From positions 1,302,001 to 1,366,000 of the forward strand of contig NZ_JAMYXM010000001.1 in NCBI RefSeq assembly GCF_024158145.1: 64,000 nt of DNA, written 5' to 3'. Numbering within the stretch: the stretch's first letter is position 1; each line of letters opens with the position of its first letter. Shown piece by piece: positions 45,378-54,446 of this stretch. The notes beneath the pieces are model-generated. The model saw only the letters and a program-made list of their open reading frames with translations. It did not search any database and was not told where the DNA came from. The position numbers and the translations under genes are program-made. The DNA is from Notoacmeibacter sp. MSK16QG-6. GTDB taxonomy: Bacteria > Pseudomonadota > Alphaproteobacteria > Rhizobiales > Rhizobiaceae.

Positions 45378-46418
45378 ATGCGGATCGGGGTTGTCGGATA
45401 TGGAACGGGCGGGCAGCATTTTCATGCGCCGTTCATTGCGGCCGCGCAGGGCGTCAGCCTCGCCGGGGTCGTCGCCCGTGCGCCCGCGACCGTCGCCAAA
45501 GTGCAGGCGGATCTGCCGAATACGCCGATCTATCCCAGCCTGAAAGCGATGCTCGATGCTGGCGTCGATGCGGTGACGATCACGACCCCGCCCCAGACGC
45601 GCCGTGACCTCGTGCTGGAAGCCATTGCGGCCGGTGTGCATGTGATCGCGGACAAGCCTTTCGCCCCGGATGCTCCAGGCGGTCGCGCACTGGCCCGCGC
45701 TGCCGAAGAGCGAGGCGTCACGCTCGGCGTTTATCACAACCGGCGATGGGACGCCGATATCCGAACGCTCCGCAAAGTGATCGAGGATGGGAAGATCGGC
45801 GAGGTCTGGCGGCTGCATTCGCGTATGGATTTCGACGATCCCGCCACGCTGGAGGCCGGGCCGACCGGTGGGCTCCTGCGTGATCTCGGCAGTCATCTCG
45901 TCGATCAGGCGCTCTGGCTTCTCGGGCCAGCGGTTTCCGTCGATGCGCAACTCGATATGGTGACGCTTTCAGAGGGAGAGACCGACGCCGGTTTCGTGCT
46001 GACATTGCGGCATGAGAACGGAGCGCACAGCCATATTTCGGCAAGCAAGGTCAACCGTCTTTCGAGCCGCGAGTTGCGCGCTTACGGGTCGGAGGGCAGC
46101 TATGTTTCGAATGGGTCGGACGTGCAGGCGCAGGCGATCTTCGCCGGCAAACGTCCAGCCGACGATCCGAAAGGCTGGGGCTACGAGCCAGAGAATTGCT
46201 GGGGCACACTCAATACAGAGGCCAGCGCCGAACCGATACCGTCCGAGCAAGGCGCTTACCATGCCTATTACGAGGCGTTCGCCGAAGCCGTACGTACCGG
46301 TGGCGAACCGCCGGTCACCGCTCAGGAAGCGATCGCGACCCTGGCCGTACTCGACGCTGCCCGTCTGAGCGCATCGGAAGGCAGAACGGCGCCGCTTTCC
46401 GAAAGCGATGCAGTGTAG
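45378..46418 (+). CDS. scyllo-Inositol dehydrogenase-like (Gfo/Idh/MocA)
   Basis: 346 residues beginning GVVGYGTGGQHFHAPFI, the N-terminal pattern of NADP-dependent scyllo-inositol dehydrogenases (IolW/YdgJ group), with catalytic Lys93 in ADKP. It probably interconverts scyllo-inositol and scyllo-inosose, linking that stereoisomer to the common keto-inositol pool. GGAGAG lies before the ATG. Substrate is assigned by family, so alternative polyols are possible. Confidence 0.78.
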   Translation: MRIGVVGYGTGGQHFHAPFIAAAQGVSLAGVVARAPATVAKVQADLPNTPIYPSLKAMLDAGVDAVTITTPPQTRRDLVLEAIAAGVHVIADKPFAPDAPGGRALARAAEERGVTLGVYHNRRWDADIRTLRKVIEDGKIGEVWRLHSRMDFDDPATLEAGPTGGLLRDLGSHLVDQALWLLGPAVSVDAQLDMVTLSEGETDAGFVLTLRHENGAHSHISASKVNRLSSRELRAYGSEGSYVSNGSDVQAQAIFAGKRPADDPKGWGYEPENCWGTLNTEASAEPIPSEQGAYHAYYEAFAEAVRTGGEPPVTAQEAIATLAVLDAARLSASEGRTAPLSESDAV

Positions 46419-46421
46419 GCC

Positions 46422-46712
46422 ATGTATAAGTTCATCATCACAATCGAAACAGTTCCAGGCGGGCGCGACAAGATCCTTGAACGCGCGCCGGAAGCGCAGG
46501 CCGCGACGCGCGCCGAGCCGGGCTGCATTGCCTATGATTTCTTCACCTGCACCGACGATCCAGACAAGCTCGTTTTCGTGGAGACTTGGAAAGACAAGGC
46601 CGCGCACGAATTCCACATGGAGCAGGAACATACCAAGCGCTTCATCGCTTTTCACGAGCAGTTTCATCGTTCGCTGACCTTTGAAACCGTCAATGCGGGA
46701 TCGCAGGGATGA
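46422..46712 (+). CDS. Antibiotic-biosynthesis-monooxygenase (ABM) domain protein
   Basis: 96 residues, single ABM/YgiN-like ferredoxin-fold domain (ILERAPEAQAATRAEPGCIAYDFF and the HEFHMEQEHTKRF helix). Such proteins act as quinol monooxygenases or ligand-binding proteins without a cofactor. It lies in the operon with ATGA-type overlap to the next gene and 3 bases from the previous stop, so it belongs functionally to the cluster; a role in inositol catabolism is unusual. Confidence 0.8.
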   Translation: MYKFIITIETVPGGRDKILERAPEAQAATRAEPGCIAYDFFTCTDDPDKLVFVETWKDKAAHEFHMEQEHTKRFIAFHEQFHRSLTFETVNAGSQG

Positions 46713-47653
46713 GCGCGACCGTGACCATTACCTGCGCACCATGCTGCTGGGGTGTCGATGACGTAGCGAGTCCACACCTTCCGGTATGGGAGACTGTGCT
46801 AGACGAAGCCGCGGAAGCCGGCTTCGGCGGTCTCGAACTCGGCCCCTATGGCTATATGCCTCTCGATCCGAACCGGACTGGCGAAGCTCTGCAGAAACGG
46901 GCGCTTTCCATCGTGGCCGGAACGATCTTCGATGATCTCGTATCGCCGGGGAATCGCGACAACCTTCTTAAACAGACCGAAGAAATCTGCGCGTTCATCA
47001 CCGCCTTGCCCGCGCCGCATCGCCATCCCGACCAGCGCTTTGCCGCCCCTTATCTGACGGTCATGGATTGGGGCCATGATGAGCGCGACTATACCGCCGG
47101 TCATTCTGACCGGGCGCCGCGTCTCGATGATGAACGCTGGGCCGGTATGATGGCCAATATCCATGCGATCGCCGAACTGGCGCGCGACACGTACAATGTT
47201 CGCACGACGATCCATCCTCATGCGGGCGGCTATATCGAATTTGCTGACGAATTGGAGCGTCTGGCGCAGGACATTCCAGCCGATCTGGCCGGCCTCTGTC
47301 TCGATACCGGCCATCTGGCCTATGCCGGCATGGACCCGGTAACGGCGCTTAAGCGCTACTGGGATCGCGTCGATTATATCCACTTCAAGGATATCGATCC
47401 GGTGATCTTCAGAGAAGTCATGGGCGAGCGCATTCGCTTTTTCGACGCCTGCGCGCGCGGCGTGATGTGCCCGATCGGCACGGGAAATATCGACTACCAG
47501 GCCATTCAGGCGCTGCTGAGCGAGCGGGGTTATGGCGGTTACATCACCATCGAGCAAGAGCGCGACCCGCGTAACAGGGCGAGTGTGCAGGGAGATCTGG
47601 CGTCCAGCCGGCGCTTCCTCATCGAAGCGGGATTTGAAGGACGAAACGTATGA
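46709..47653 (+). CDS. iolE: IolE-like inosose dehydratase/isomerase (TIM barrel)
   Basis: 314 residues starting TCAPCCWGVDD, like the IAPIGWRNDD start of IolE. Metal ligands fit TIHPHAGGY, LCLDTGHLAYAG, DYIHFKD and ITIEQERDP. IolE dehydrates 2-keto-myo-inositol to 3D-trihydroxycyclohexane-1,2-dione. It is directly upstream of iolC with ATGA overlap, which supports IolE rather than the isomerase IolI, but IolI cannot be excluded. Confidence 0.78.
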   Translation: MSATVTITCAPCCWGVDDVASPHLPVWETVLDEAAEAGFGGLELGPYGYMPLDPNRTGEALQKRALSIVAGTIFDDLVSPGNRDNLLKQTEEICAFITALPAPHRHPDQRFAAPYLTVMDWGHDERDYTAGHSDRAPRLDDERWAGMMANIHAIAELARDTYNVRTTIHPHAGGYIEFADELERLAQDIPADLAGLCLDTGHLAYAGMDPVTALKRYWDRVDYIHFKDIDPVIFREVMGERIRFFDACARGVMCPIGTGNIDYQAIQALLSERGYGGYITIEQERDPRNRASVQGDLASSRRFLIEAGFEGRNV

Positions 47654-49563
47654 ATAAGACGCTTGATCTCATCACATTGGGCCGGTCGTCGGTCGATCTT
47701 TACGGATCGCAGATCGGCGGACGGCTCGAGGATATGGGCGGATTCGACAAATATATCGGCGGATCGCCCACCAATATGGCCTGCGGCACCGCACGGCTCG
47801 GTCTCAAAAGCGCGTTGATCACCCGCGTCGGCAACGAGCATATGGGCCGCTTCATTCGCGAGGAGCTCGAACGCGAAGGCGTCGATACGTCCGGCGTGGT
47901 CACCGATCCGGAGCGGCTGACGGCGCTGGTGCTGCTGGGCATTCGAGACGAGGAAAGCTTCCCGCTGATCTTTTATCGCGAAAACTGCGCCGACATGGCG
48001 CTCAACGAAGACGATATCGACGAGGACTTCATCGCATCGTCGCGCGCACTGGTCGTCACGGGTACGCATCTCAGCCATCCGCGCACCGAAGCGGCCGTCC
48101 TGATGGCGCTGAAGCTTGCACGAAAGCATGGTCTCAGGACCGCGCTGGATATCGATTACCGCCCTAACCTATGGGGCGTAGCCGGCCACGACGAGGGCGA
48201 GAGCCGTTTTGTCGAGAGCGATAAGGTCACCGAGAAGCTGCAATCGACGCTGCACTGGTTCGACCTGATCGTCGGCACGGAAGAGGAATTCCATATCGCG
48301 GGCGGTTCGACCGACACGGTGGAAGCGCTGCAGGCCGTGCGCGCGGTCTCCGGGGCGACGCTCGTCTGCAAACGCGGCGCGGCGGGGGCAGTCGCCTTCG
48401 AAGGTGATGTGCCGGACAGCCTCGATGACGGCCAGACCGGCCCCGGCTTTCCGATCGAAGTCTTCAACGTGCTCGGCGCGGGCGACGGTTTCATGTCGGG
48501 TCTGCTCAAGGGCTGGCTCGACGATGAGGATTGGCCGACAACGCTCAAATACGCCAATGCCTGCGGCGCCTTCGCGGTGTCCCGCCATGGTTGCACGCCG
48601 GCCTATCCGAGCTGGGAGGAGCTGCAATTCTTCCTGGAGCGCGGTGTCAAGCAGCCCGATCTGCGAAACGACCCGGCGCTTGAGCAGATTCACTGGTCGA
48701 CCAACCGCCATGGCGACTGGTCCGAAATGCGCGTCTTCGCCTTCGACCATCGCGTCCAACTGGAGGAAATGGAAGGGGCGACGAACGAGAAGATCGGCGC
48801 GTTCAAGAAACTTTGCCTGCAGGCGACGCGCAATGTCGCGGATGGCCAGCCGGGCTATGGCATTCTCTGTGACAACCGCCTCGGCCGCGAAGCGCTGCAG
48901 ATTGCATCCGGCACCAATCTATGGATCGGCCGCCCGGTGGAATGGCCAGGCTCACGCCCGCTTCGCTACGAGCCGGAACTCGGCCCCGATTTCGGCGGCT
49001 TTGTCGAATGGCCGCGCAACCACGTCGTCAAGGCGTTGTGCTTCTGTCACCCGGACGACGATCAGGCGATGTGGGACGATCATCTCGGCACGCTAACGGC
49101 TCTTTTCGCAGCAGCGCGGCGCAACCGTCTGGAATTTCTGCTGGAAGTGATCCCCTCGAAGGTCGGGCCGGTGGATGAGGACACCACACCGGCGATCATC
49201 GAGCGCGTCTACGCCGCCGACATCTATCCCGACTGGTGGAAGCTGGAGCCGTTCCGGACCGAATCGGCCTGGAACAAGGCGGTCGCGGCCATCGAGAAAC
49301 ACGATGCCCATACACGCGGCATCGTCGTGCTAGGCCTCGACGCGCCGGAGACGGAACTCGCCGAAAGCTTCGAACTGGCTGCGGCTCAGCCGCTAGTCAG
49401 AGGCTTTGCGGTGGGCCGAACGATCTTTGGCGAGACGGCGCGCAACTGGCTGGCCGGACGCATCAGCGACGGCGAAGCCGTCTCGACCATGGAAGATAAT
49501 TTCCGGCGGCTCTGCACCGTCTGGAACAGGGCGCGTTCCCGCGCGCAGGAGAAGGCGGCATGA
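47650..49563 (+). CDS. iolC: IolC 5-dehydro-2-deoxygluconokinase fused to DUF2090 aldolase domain
   Basis: 637 residues. The first half (to about 330) is a PfkB-family kinase with GGSPTNMACGTARLG and the catalytic base Asp279 in VLGAGDGFMSG. The second half (about 340-630) is DUF2090, a class I aldolase-like domain believed to perform the IolJ step. The fused form phosphorylates 2-deoxy-5-keto-gluconate and may split the product to malonic semialdehyde and dihydroxyacetone phosphate. The fusion is common in proteobacteria. ATGA overlaps on both sides. Confidence 0.95.
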   Translation: MNKTLDLITLGRSSVDLYGSQIGGRLEDMGGFDKYIGGSPTNMACGTARLGLKSALITRVGNEHMGRFIREELEREGVDTSGVVTDPERLTALVLLGIRDEESFPLIFYRENCADMALNEDDIDEDFIASSRALVVTGTHLSHPRTEAAVLMALKLARKHGLRTALDIDYRPNLWGVAGHDEGESRFVESDKVTEKLQSTLHWFDLIVGTEEEFHIAGGSTDTVEALQAVRAVSGATLVCKRGAAGAVAFEGDVPDSLDDGQTGPGFPIEVFNVLGAGDGFMSGLLKGWLDDEDWPTTLKYANACGAFAVSRHGCTPAYPSWEELQFFLERGVKQPDLRNDPALEQIHWSTNRHGDWSEMRVFAFDHRVQLEEMEGATNEKIGAFKKLCLQATRNVADGQPGYGILCDNRLGREALQIASGTNLWIGRPVEWPGSRPLRYEPELGPDFGGFVEWPRNHVVKALCFCHPDDDQAMWDDHLGTLTALFAAARRNRLEFLLEVIPSKVGPVDEDTTPAIIERVYAADIYPDWWKLEPFRTESAWNKAVAAIEKHDAHTRGIVVLGLDAPETELAESFELAAAQPLVRGFAVGRTIFGETARNWLAGRISDGEAVSTMEDNFRRLCTVWNRARSRAQEKAA

Positions 49564-51392
49564 CCGACACGATTACACTCACCGCCGCCCAGGCCATGAT
49601 CAAATGGCTGGCGCAACAGAAAACCGAGGATGGCGAGCGCTTCATCGAGGGCGTCTGGGCCATCTTCGGCCATGGCAATGTCGCCGGCATCGGCGAGGCG
49701 CTGCATCGCTATCGCGACGAGATCCCGACCTGGCGCGGCCAGAACGAACAGACCATGTGCCATGCGGCCATCGCCTATACCAAAACGAAGAAGCGCCAAA
49801 AGGCGATGGCCGTGACCTCGTCCATCGGCCCCGGTTCGACCAATATGGTGACGTCGGCTGCGTTGGCCCATGTGAACCGCCTGCCGATTCTGCTCATTTG
49901 CGGCGACGTCTTCGCCAACCGCCGGCCCGACCCGGTGCTGCAACAGGTCGAGGACTTCGACGACGGCACGGTTTCGGCCAATGACTGCTTCAAGCCGGTC
50001 AGCCGCTATTTCGACCGCATCACCCGGCCGGAGCACCTGATGACCGCGTTGCCGCGCGCGCTAGCGGTGATGACCGACCCGCAAAATGCCGGGCCGGTGA
50101 CGCTCGCTTTCTGCCAGGATGTGCAGGCCGAGGAGTTCGACTATCCGGCGCACTTCTTCGAGCCGCGCACATGGCGCATCCGCCGGCCCGAACCGGACCC
50201 GCGTGAGGTCGAAGATGTCGCGGCGATGATCCGCGCGGCTGAAAAGCCTGTCATCGTTGCCGGCGGTGGCGTGCTCTATTCCGATGCGGAAGCCGAACTG
50301 ATCGCCTTCGCCGAAGCGTTGAACGTGCCGGTTGTCGAAACGCAGGCCGGCAAGGGCGCTGTCGCAGCATCGCATAAACTCAACTTCGGCTCGCCCGGCG
50401 TGACCGGTTCAGCCTGCGGTAACGAGCATTGCGAAAAGGCCGATCTGGTGATCGGCATCGGCACCCGCTTTCAGGATTTCACCACCGGCTCCTGGGCGTT
50501 GTTCAAGAATGCCGAACGCAAGCTCATTTCGATCAATCTACATCCCTATGACGCACAAAAGCATCTTGCAGCACCGCTCGTCTCAGACGCCAAGGTCGCG
50601 CTGCAGCGTCTGACGAAGGCGCTCGACGGGGTGCGTTTCGATGCCCACGATCCCAAGGCGCGCACCGACTGGCACGAGGCCGTGAAGACGGTGACGGCGC
50701 GCCCGGACAATGACGGTCCTGACAATCGCCCAACCGACGCGCAGGTGATCGGCGCGGTGCAGCGTGTCGCCCGCGACAACACCGTCGCCATGTGCGCCGC
50801 CGGCACCATGCCGGGTGCGCTGCAGGTGCTGTGGCAGGCGGCGCAGCACGGCTATCACATGGAATATGGCTATAGCTGTATGGGCTATGAGGTGGCGGGC
50901 GCCATGGGCATCGCCATCGCCGCGCCCGAGAAAGAGGTGATCTGCTTCGTCGGCGACGGCTCTTACATGATGGCCAATTCGGAACTTGCGACAGCGGCGG
51001 CGCGCAAGGTGCCGTTCACGATCGTGCTGACCGACAATAGCGGCTATGGCTGCATCAACCGGCTGCAGATCGAGTGCGGCGGCGCCGAGTTCAACAATAT
51101 GTACAAAGATAGCGACGTCTGGCCGAAGATCGACTTCGTCGCCCACGCGGCATCCATGGGCGCTCATGCCGAAAAGGTCGGCTCGATTGCCGAACTTGAA
51201 GAGAAAATCGTCGAGGCGCGTGATCGCGACATCCCATCGGTCATTCTGATCGACACCGACGCCGTTCCCGGTACAGGCGCCGGCGGCGGCTGGTGGGATG
51301 TCGCAGTGCCGCAGACCGGCGGGCCGGAGCGTCTGGAAGACGCGCGCGAACGTTACAACGCCAATGCCCAATGGCAGCGCGTCCTCAACTGA
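49560..51392 (+). CDS. iolD: 3D-(3,5/4)-trihydroxycyclohexane-1,2-dione acylhydrolase
   Basis: 610 residues of the thiamine-diphosphate family. The pyrimidine-domain Glu lies in GQNEQTMCHAA, and the ThDP/magnesium motif begins at GDGSYMM and ends at DNSGYG. It opens the cyclohexane ring to 5-deoxy-glucuronate, the third step of inositol catabolism. It overlaps iolC by ATGA. Confidence 0.96.
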   Translation: MTDTITLTAAQAMIKWLAQQKTEDGERFIEGVWAIFGHGNVAGIGEALHRYRDEIPTWRGQNEQTMCHAAIAYTKTKKRQKAMAVTSSIGPGSTNMVTSAALAHVNRLPILLICGDVFANRRPDPVLQQVEDFDDGTVSANDCFKPVSRYFDRITRPEHLMTALPRALAVMTDPQNAGPVTLAFCQDVQAEEFDYPAHFFEPRTWRIRRPEPDPREVEDVAAMIRAAEKPVIVAGGGVLYSDAEAELIAFAEALNVPVVETQAGKGAVAASHKLNFGSPGVTGSACGNEHCEKADLVIGIGTRFQDFTTGSWALFKNAERKLISINLHPYDAQKHLAAPLVSDAKVALQRLTKALDGVRFDAHDPKARTDWHEAVKTVTARPDNDGPDNRPTDAQVIGAVQRVARDNTVAMCAAGTMPGALQVLWQAAQHGYHMEYGYSCMGYEVAGAMGIAIAAPEKEVICFVGDGSYMMANSELATAAARKVPFTIVLTDNSGYGCINRLQIECGGAEFNNMYKDSDVWPKIDFVAHAASMGAHAEKVGSIAELEEKIVEARDRDIPSVILIDTDAVPGTGAGGGWWDVAVPQTGGPERLEDARERYNANAQWQRVLN

Positions 51393-51423
51393 GCGACGGC
51401 GACGGCAAAGGAGAGGACGAATA

Positions 51424-52230
51424 ATGGCGGATTTGCTCAAAAAGCCCTTTGGTAACCATGGCAAAGTGCATGAAATCACGCCGCAGAGTGCCGGCTGGCG
51501 CTATGTCGGCTTCTTGCTATATCGCCTGCGCGCCGGCGAGACGGCGGATGAAGCGACCGGCGATCGCGAGGTCATCCTCGTCATGGTCGAGGGCAAGGCC
51601 GCCATTACCGGCGCGGATAAAGATTGGGGCGTGCTCGGCGAACGCATGAACGTGTTCGAAAAAACGCCGCCACACTGCCTCTATCTGCCGAACGGCACCG
51701 ACTGGCGGGCGACCGCCGAGACCGACTGCACCATCGCGGTCTGCTCCGCGCCCGGCAAGGGCGGGCACGAGGCGCGCCGCATCGGCCCGGATGGCATCAC
51801 GCTGACCGAGCGCGGCAAGGGCACCAATACGCGCTACATCAACAATATCGCCATGGAGAACGAGGACTATTGCGACAGCCTCCTCGTCACCGAAGTGTTC
51901 ACCCCCGCCGGCCATTGGTCGTCCTATCCGAGCCACCGCCACGACGAGGACGACTTTCCGCGCATCACCTATCTGGAAGAGACCTATTACCATCGGCTGA
52001 ACCCCGCCGATGGCTTCGGCATCCAGCGGGTCTATACCGAGGATGGCACGCTCGACGAAACCATGGCCCTCGGTGACGGCGACGTCGTGTGCGTGCCGCG
52101 TGGCCATCATCCCTGCGGCGCCCCTTACGGCTTTGAGATGTATTACCTCAACGTTATGGCCGGACCGCTTCGCAAATGGCGCTTCGTTGCCGATCCCGCG
52201 GTCGAGTGGATCATGGAGCGCGACGCCTGA
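51424..52230 (+). CDS. iolB: 5-deoxy-glucuronate isomerase
   Basis: 268 residues of the bicupin IolB family. Metal ligands fit SYPSHRHDEDDFPRITYLEE and the His in PRGHHP. It isomerises 5-deoxy-glucuronate to 2-deoxy-5-keto-gluconate, the substrate of IolC. AGGAG precedes the ATG at 51424, 31 bases after iolD. It completes the set iolE-iolC-iolD-iolB; iolA (malonic semialdehyde dehydrogenase) is not in the window. Confidence 0.95.
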   Translation: MADLLKKPFGNHGKVHEITPQSAGWRYVGFLLYRLRAGETADEATGDREVILVMVEGKAAITGADKDWGVLGERMNVFEKTPPHCLYLPNGTDWRATAETDCTIAVCSAPGKGGHEARRIGPDGITLTERGKGTNTRYINNIAMENEDYCDSLLVTEVFTPAGHWSSYPSHRHDEDDFPRITYLEETYYHRLNPADGFGIQRVYTEDGTLDETMALGDGDVVCVPRGHHPCGAPYGFEMYYLNVMAGPLRKWRFVADPAVEWIMERDA

Positions 52231-52301
52231 GACTGGCTCTACTTCTCAATTTTCCTGCGTAAAAGCCGAACGCTGTCATTTTTTCCTATCGAATTGCATC
52301 G

Positions 52302-52317
52302 TAGACCTATTGGTCTA
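52302..52317. promoter_or_regulatory. Palindrome TAGACC-N4-GGTCTA before the VOC gene
   Basis: A perfect 16-base palindrome 25 bases upstream of the VOC start. It looks like an operator of a GntR/TetR-type regulator that is not adjacent. Confidence 0.6.
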
Positions 52318-52342
52318 ATCGTGCATTCAGGAGGAATGATAC

Positions 52343-52888
52343 ATGCGGTGGCGCGGGATAAACCACGTCGAATTTTCGGTCCTCGACTATGAGCGCTCGG
52401 TCGAGTTTTACGATCGAATGTTCGGTTGGCTGGGTTATAAGAGCTTCTGGACGGTCGATGTCGGATATCGCTCCACCTATTACATGGCGCGGTTCCCCAT
52501 CCCCCATAGCTATATCGGATTTCAACCGGCTCAATCGGGCGAAAAGCTGGATCATTCCGCCAGATCCACCGGCATTCATCATGTCGCCCTGTGGGCCAAG
52601 AGCCGGCGCGAAGTCGATCGCTTCCATCGAGATTTCCTCGTGCCGCAGGATATTCCGGTCACAGAAGCGCCCGCCGCCTACGATATTTATGCGCCCGGCT
52701 ATTATGCGGTGTTTTTCGACGATCCGATCAATGGCATCCATTGGGAGCTGGCGCATATTCCGCGCATCGCCGGGCCGTCCGCCTGGTTGCGGTTCGGCCG
52801 CGCTGTCCGGCAGGCGGAAGCCGCCCATCCCGACTGGCCGCAATCTATGGCCAAGATGGCGGCGCGCGACCTGCCAGGCAAAGGATGA
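52343..52888 (+). CDS. VOC (glyoxalase/dioxygenase superfamily) protein
   Basis: 181 residues of the vicinal-oxygen-chelate fold with two beta-alpha-beta-beta-beta repeats (INHVEFSVLDYERSVEFYDRMF and GIHHVALWAKSRREVDRFHR). The metal ligands His (NHVEF), His (HHVAL) and Glu (IHWELAH) are in the usual places. The reaction is unknown: glyoxalase, dioxygenase or resistance activities are all possible. GGAGG lies 8 bases before the ATG. A palindrome in its promoter shows it is controlled separately from iolB. Confidence 0.85.
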   Translation: MRWRGINHVEFSVLDYERSVEFYDRMFGWLGYKSFWTVDVGYRSTYYMARFPIPHSYIGFQPAQSGEKLDHSARSTGIHHVALWAKSRREVDRFHRDFLVPQDIPVTEAPAAYDIYAPGYYAVFFDDPINGIHWELAHIPRIAGPSAWLRFGRAVRQAEAAHPDWPQSMAKMAARDLPGKG

Positions 52889-52961
52889 TCGTAATCGGCA
52901 ACTAATATCTTGCGTGTGAAACGAGAGCGATCAAGAGCCGACATCGATATCGCGCCATCCA

Positions 52962-54311
52962 TCAATAAGCGCCGCGGCCGGTGAAGACCGCGCGGACGGT
53001 CAGCGCCAGAAGCGCTATGTCGAGAAAGACCGACTTGGAACGAACATAGGCAACATCCATATCGACCATCTTCTCAAAACCGATCTCCGCGCGCCCGGAT
53101 ACCTGCCACACTCCCGTCAGACCCGGCTTGCAGGCCAGCCGTTCGAGCGCTTCCGGCGGATAGGCGGCAACCTCGCTGGGTAGGGCGGGGCGTGGACCCA
53201 CCGCGCTCATCTGCCCCTTCAACACGTTGAAGAGTTGCGGCAGCTCATCGAGAGAGTAACGGCGCAAAAGGCGGCCAATGCGCGTGATACGCGGATCGTT
53301 CTTCGCCTTGAAACAGATGCCGCGCCGGTCGGTCAGGCCTAACACGTCGCCGCGACGCTTTTCAGCGTCGACATACATGGTCCGGAATTTCAGTACCTCG
53401 AAAGCCTGTCCGTTTTCACCGATCCGGGTCTGCCGAAACAGAACCGGACCCGGCGAACTCGTTTTAATGGCGATTGCGATGGCCGCCAAAAGGGGGGCGA
53501 GCAAGAGGAGGCCTGCGCCCGCCACAATCAGATCGAGCGCCCGGTTCTGAAGCGCCGAAGAGCGCCCAATCGCCCGATGCCGAAGCGCTTCGACCCCGGC
53601 ACGCACGATGAAAGTGACATTGCCGATCAGATAGCGTTTCGCCATGCGGCGCGGCTCGAGCGCCAGCCGCCACGCCCACTCCAACCGCGCCTTCCGAAAA
53701 GCGGGCGGTGCACGCCGGACGCGGCCCGACCAGAAGTCGAATTGAGCGCCGACACCCATCACCAACGAAGCGTCAAGGCGATGGCGGTTTCGTGCTATCC
53801 AGAGTTCCTGTGCCGGCACGCCAAGGGCCACCAGCACGATATCGGCTCCGGAGCGGTTGATCGCATCGATGATCGCATCGTTCTCCGTTTCCTCGAAATA
53901 GCCGTGACGTGTTCCCGCGATTTTAAGACCGGGGGCGAGATAGGCCGCATGATCCGCTGCGTCACGCGCCACCCCTTCCCGGCTGCCGAAGAAATAGATG
54001 GAAAGGCCGCGCCTTGCTGCCTCTTCGCACAACGGCAGAAACAAATCCGTGCCATTGAGGTTCGCCGAAAATCCCTGGCCACTCATTCGCGCAGCCAGTT
54101 CCATCCCGGCTCCATCCGGCAGAACGTAGCGCGCTTTGTTCAGCGCCCAGCGATAGTCGGCCGAGCGTGCGGACACGTTGATGCAGTGCGCGTTGACGAA
54201 AACGGCCGTTTTATCGGGCGTCTCGTCATCCAGCATGGCGTCGATTATCTCGCTCTGGCCGCAGCTTACGATGTCGAGTCCAAAAAGTTGGCAGGTATCG
54301 AGATGGGTCAT
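52962..54311 (-). CDS. Fusion of WecG/TagA/CpsF glycosyltransferase and priming sugar transferase
   Basis: 449 residues from the ATG at 54311, where GGAG lies 6 bases upstream (54365 is the longest frame but lacks a site). Residues 1-235 are a GT26 WecG/TagA/CpsF domain (FVNAHCIN, VLPDGAGM, ALGVPAQELWIA). After a membrane helix near 260-280, the rest is a WcaJ/ExoY-type polyprenyl-phosphate sugar-1-phosphate transferase (VLKFRTM, RIGRLLRRYSLDELPQLFNVLKGQMSAVGPRPALP, VWQVSGR). One polypeptide could thus attach the first sugar to undecaprenyl phosphate and add the second. It starts the exopolysaccharide locus, divergent from the response regulator. Confidence 0.9.
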   Translation of the reverse strand: MTHLDTCQLFGLDIVSCGQSEIIDAMLDDETPDKTAVFVNAHCINVSARSADYRWALNKARYVLPDGAGMELAARMSGQGFSANLNGTDLFLPLCEEAARRGLSIYFFGSREGVARDAADHAAYLAPGLKIAGTRHGYFEETENDAIIDAINRSGADIVLVALGVPAQELWIARNRHRLDASLVMGVGAQFDFWSGRVRRAPPAFRKARLEWAWRLALEPRRMAKRYLIGNVTFIVRAGVEALRHRAIGRSSALQNRALDLIVAGAGLLLLAPLLAAIAIAIKTSSPGPVLFRQTRIGENGQAFEVLKFRTMYVDAEKRRGDVLGLTDRRGICFKAKNDPRITRIGRLLRRYSLDELPQLFNVLKGQMSAVGPRPALPSEVAAYPPEALERLACKPGLTGVWQVSGRAEIGFEKMVDMDVAYVRSKSVFLDIALLALTVRAVFTGRGAY

Positions 54312-54424
54312 GGCTGTCTCCGTCATTTGCACGGAGATTGCCCGACCTGCTTTGCCCACGGACAAGGCAATCAGCGTAGCGGTGCAAGCGGAGGAGTGGC
54401 GTACACCTCCGAATTATCAGTCCG

Positions 54425-54446
54425 ACCTATACGAAATAGGTATAAT
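54425..54446. promoter_or_regulatory. Palindromic operator overlapping a perfect -10 (TATAAT)
   Basis: ACCTAT-N5-ATAGGT (54425-54441) ends in TATAAT (54441-54446), a perfect -10 for the + strand response regulator gene. The palindrome fills the spacer upstream of the -10, so a regulator bound there would control transcription of this gene and possibly of the divergent fusion gene. Confidence 0.7.
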
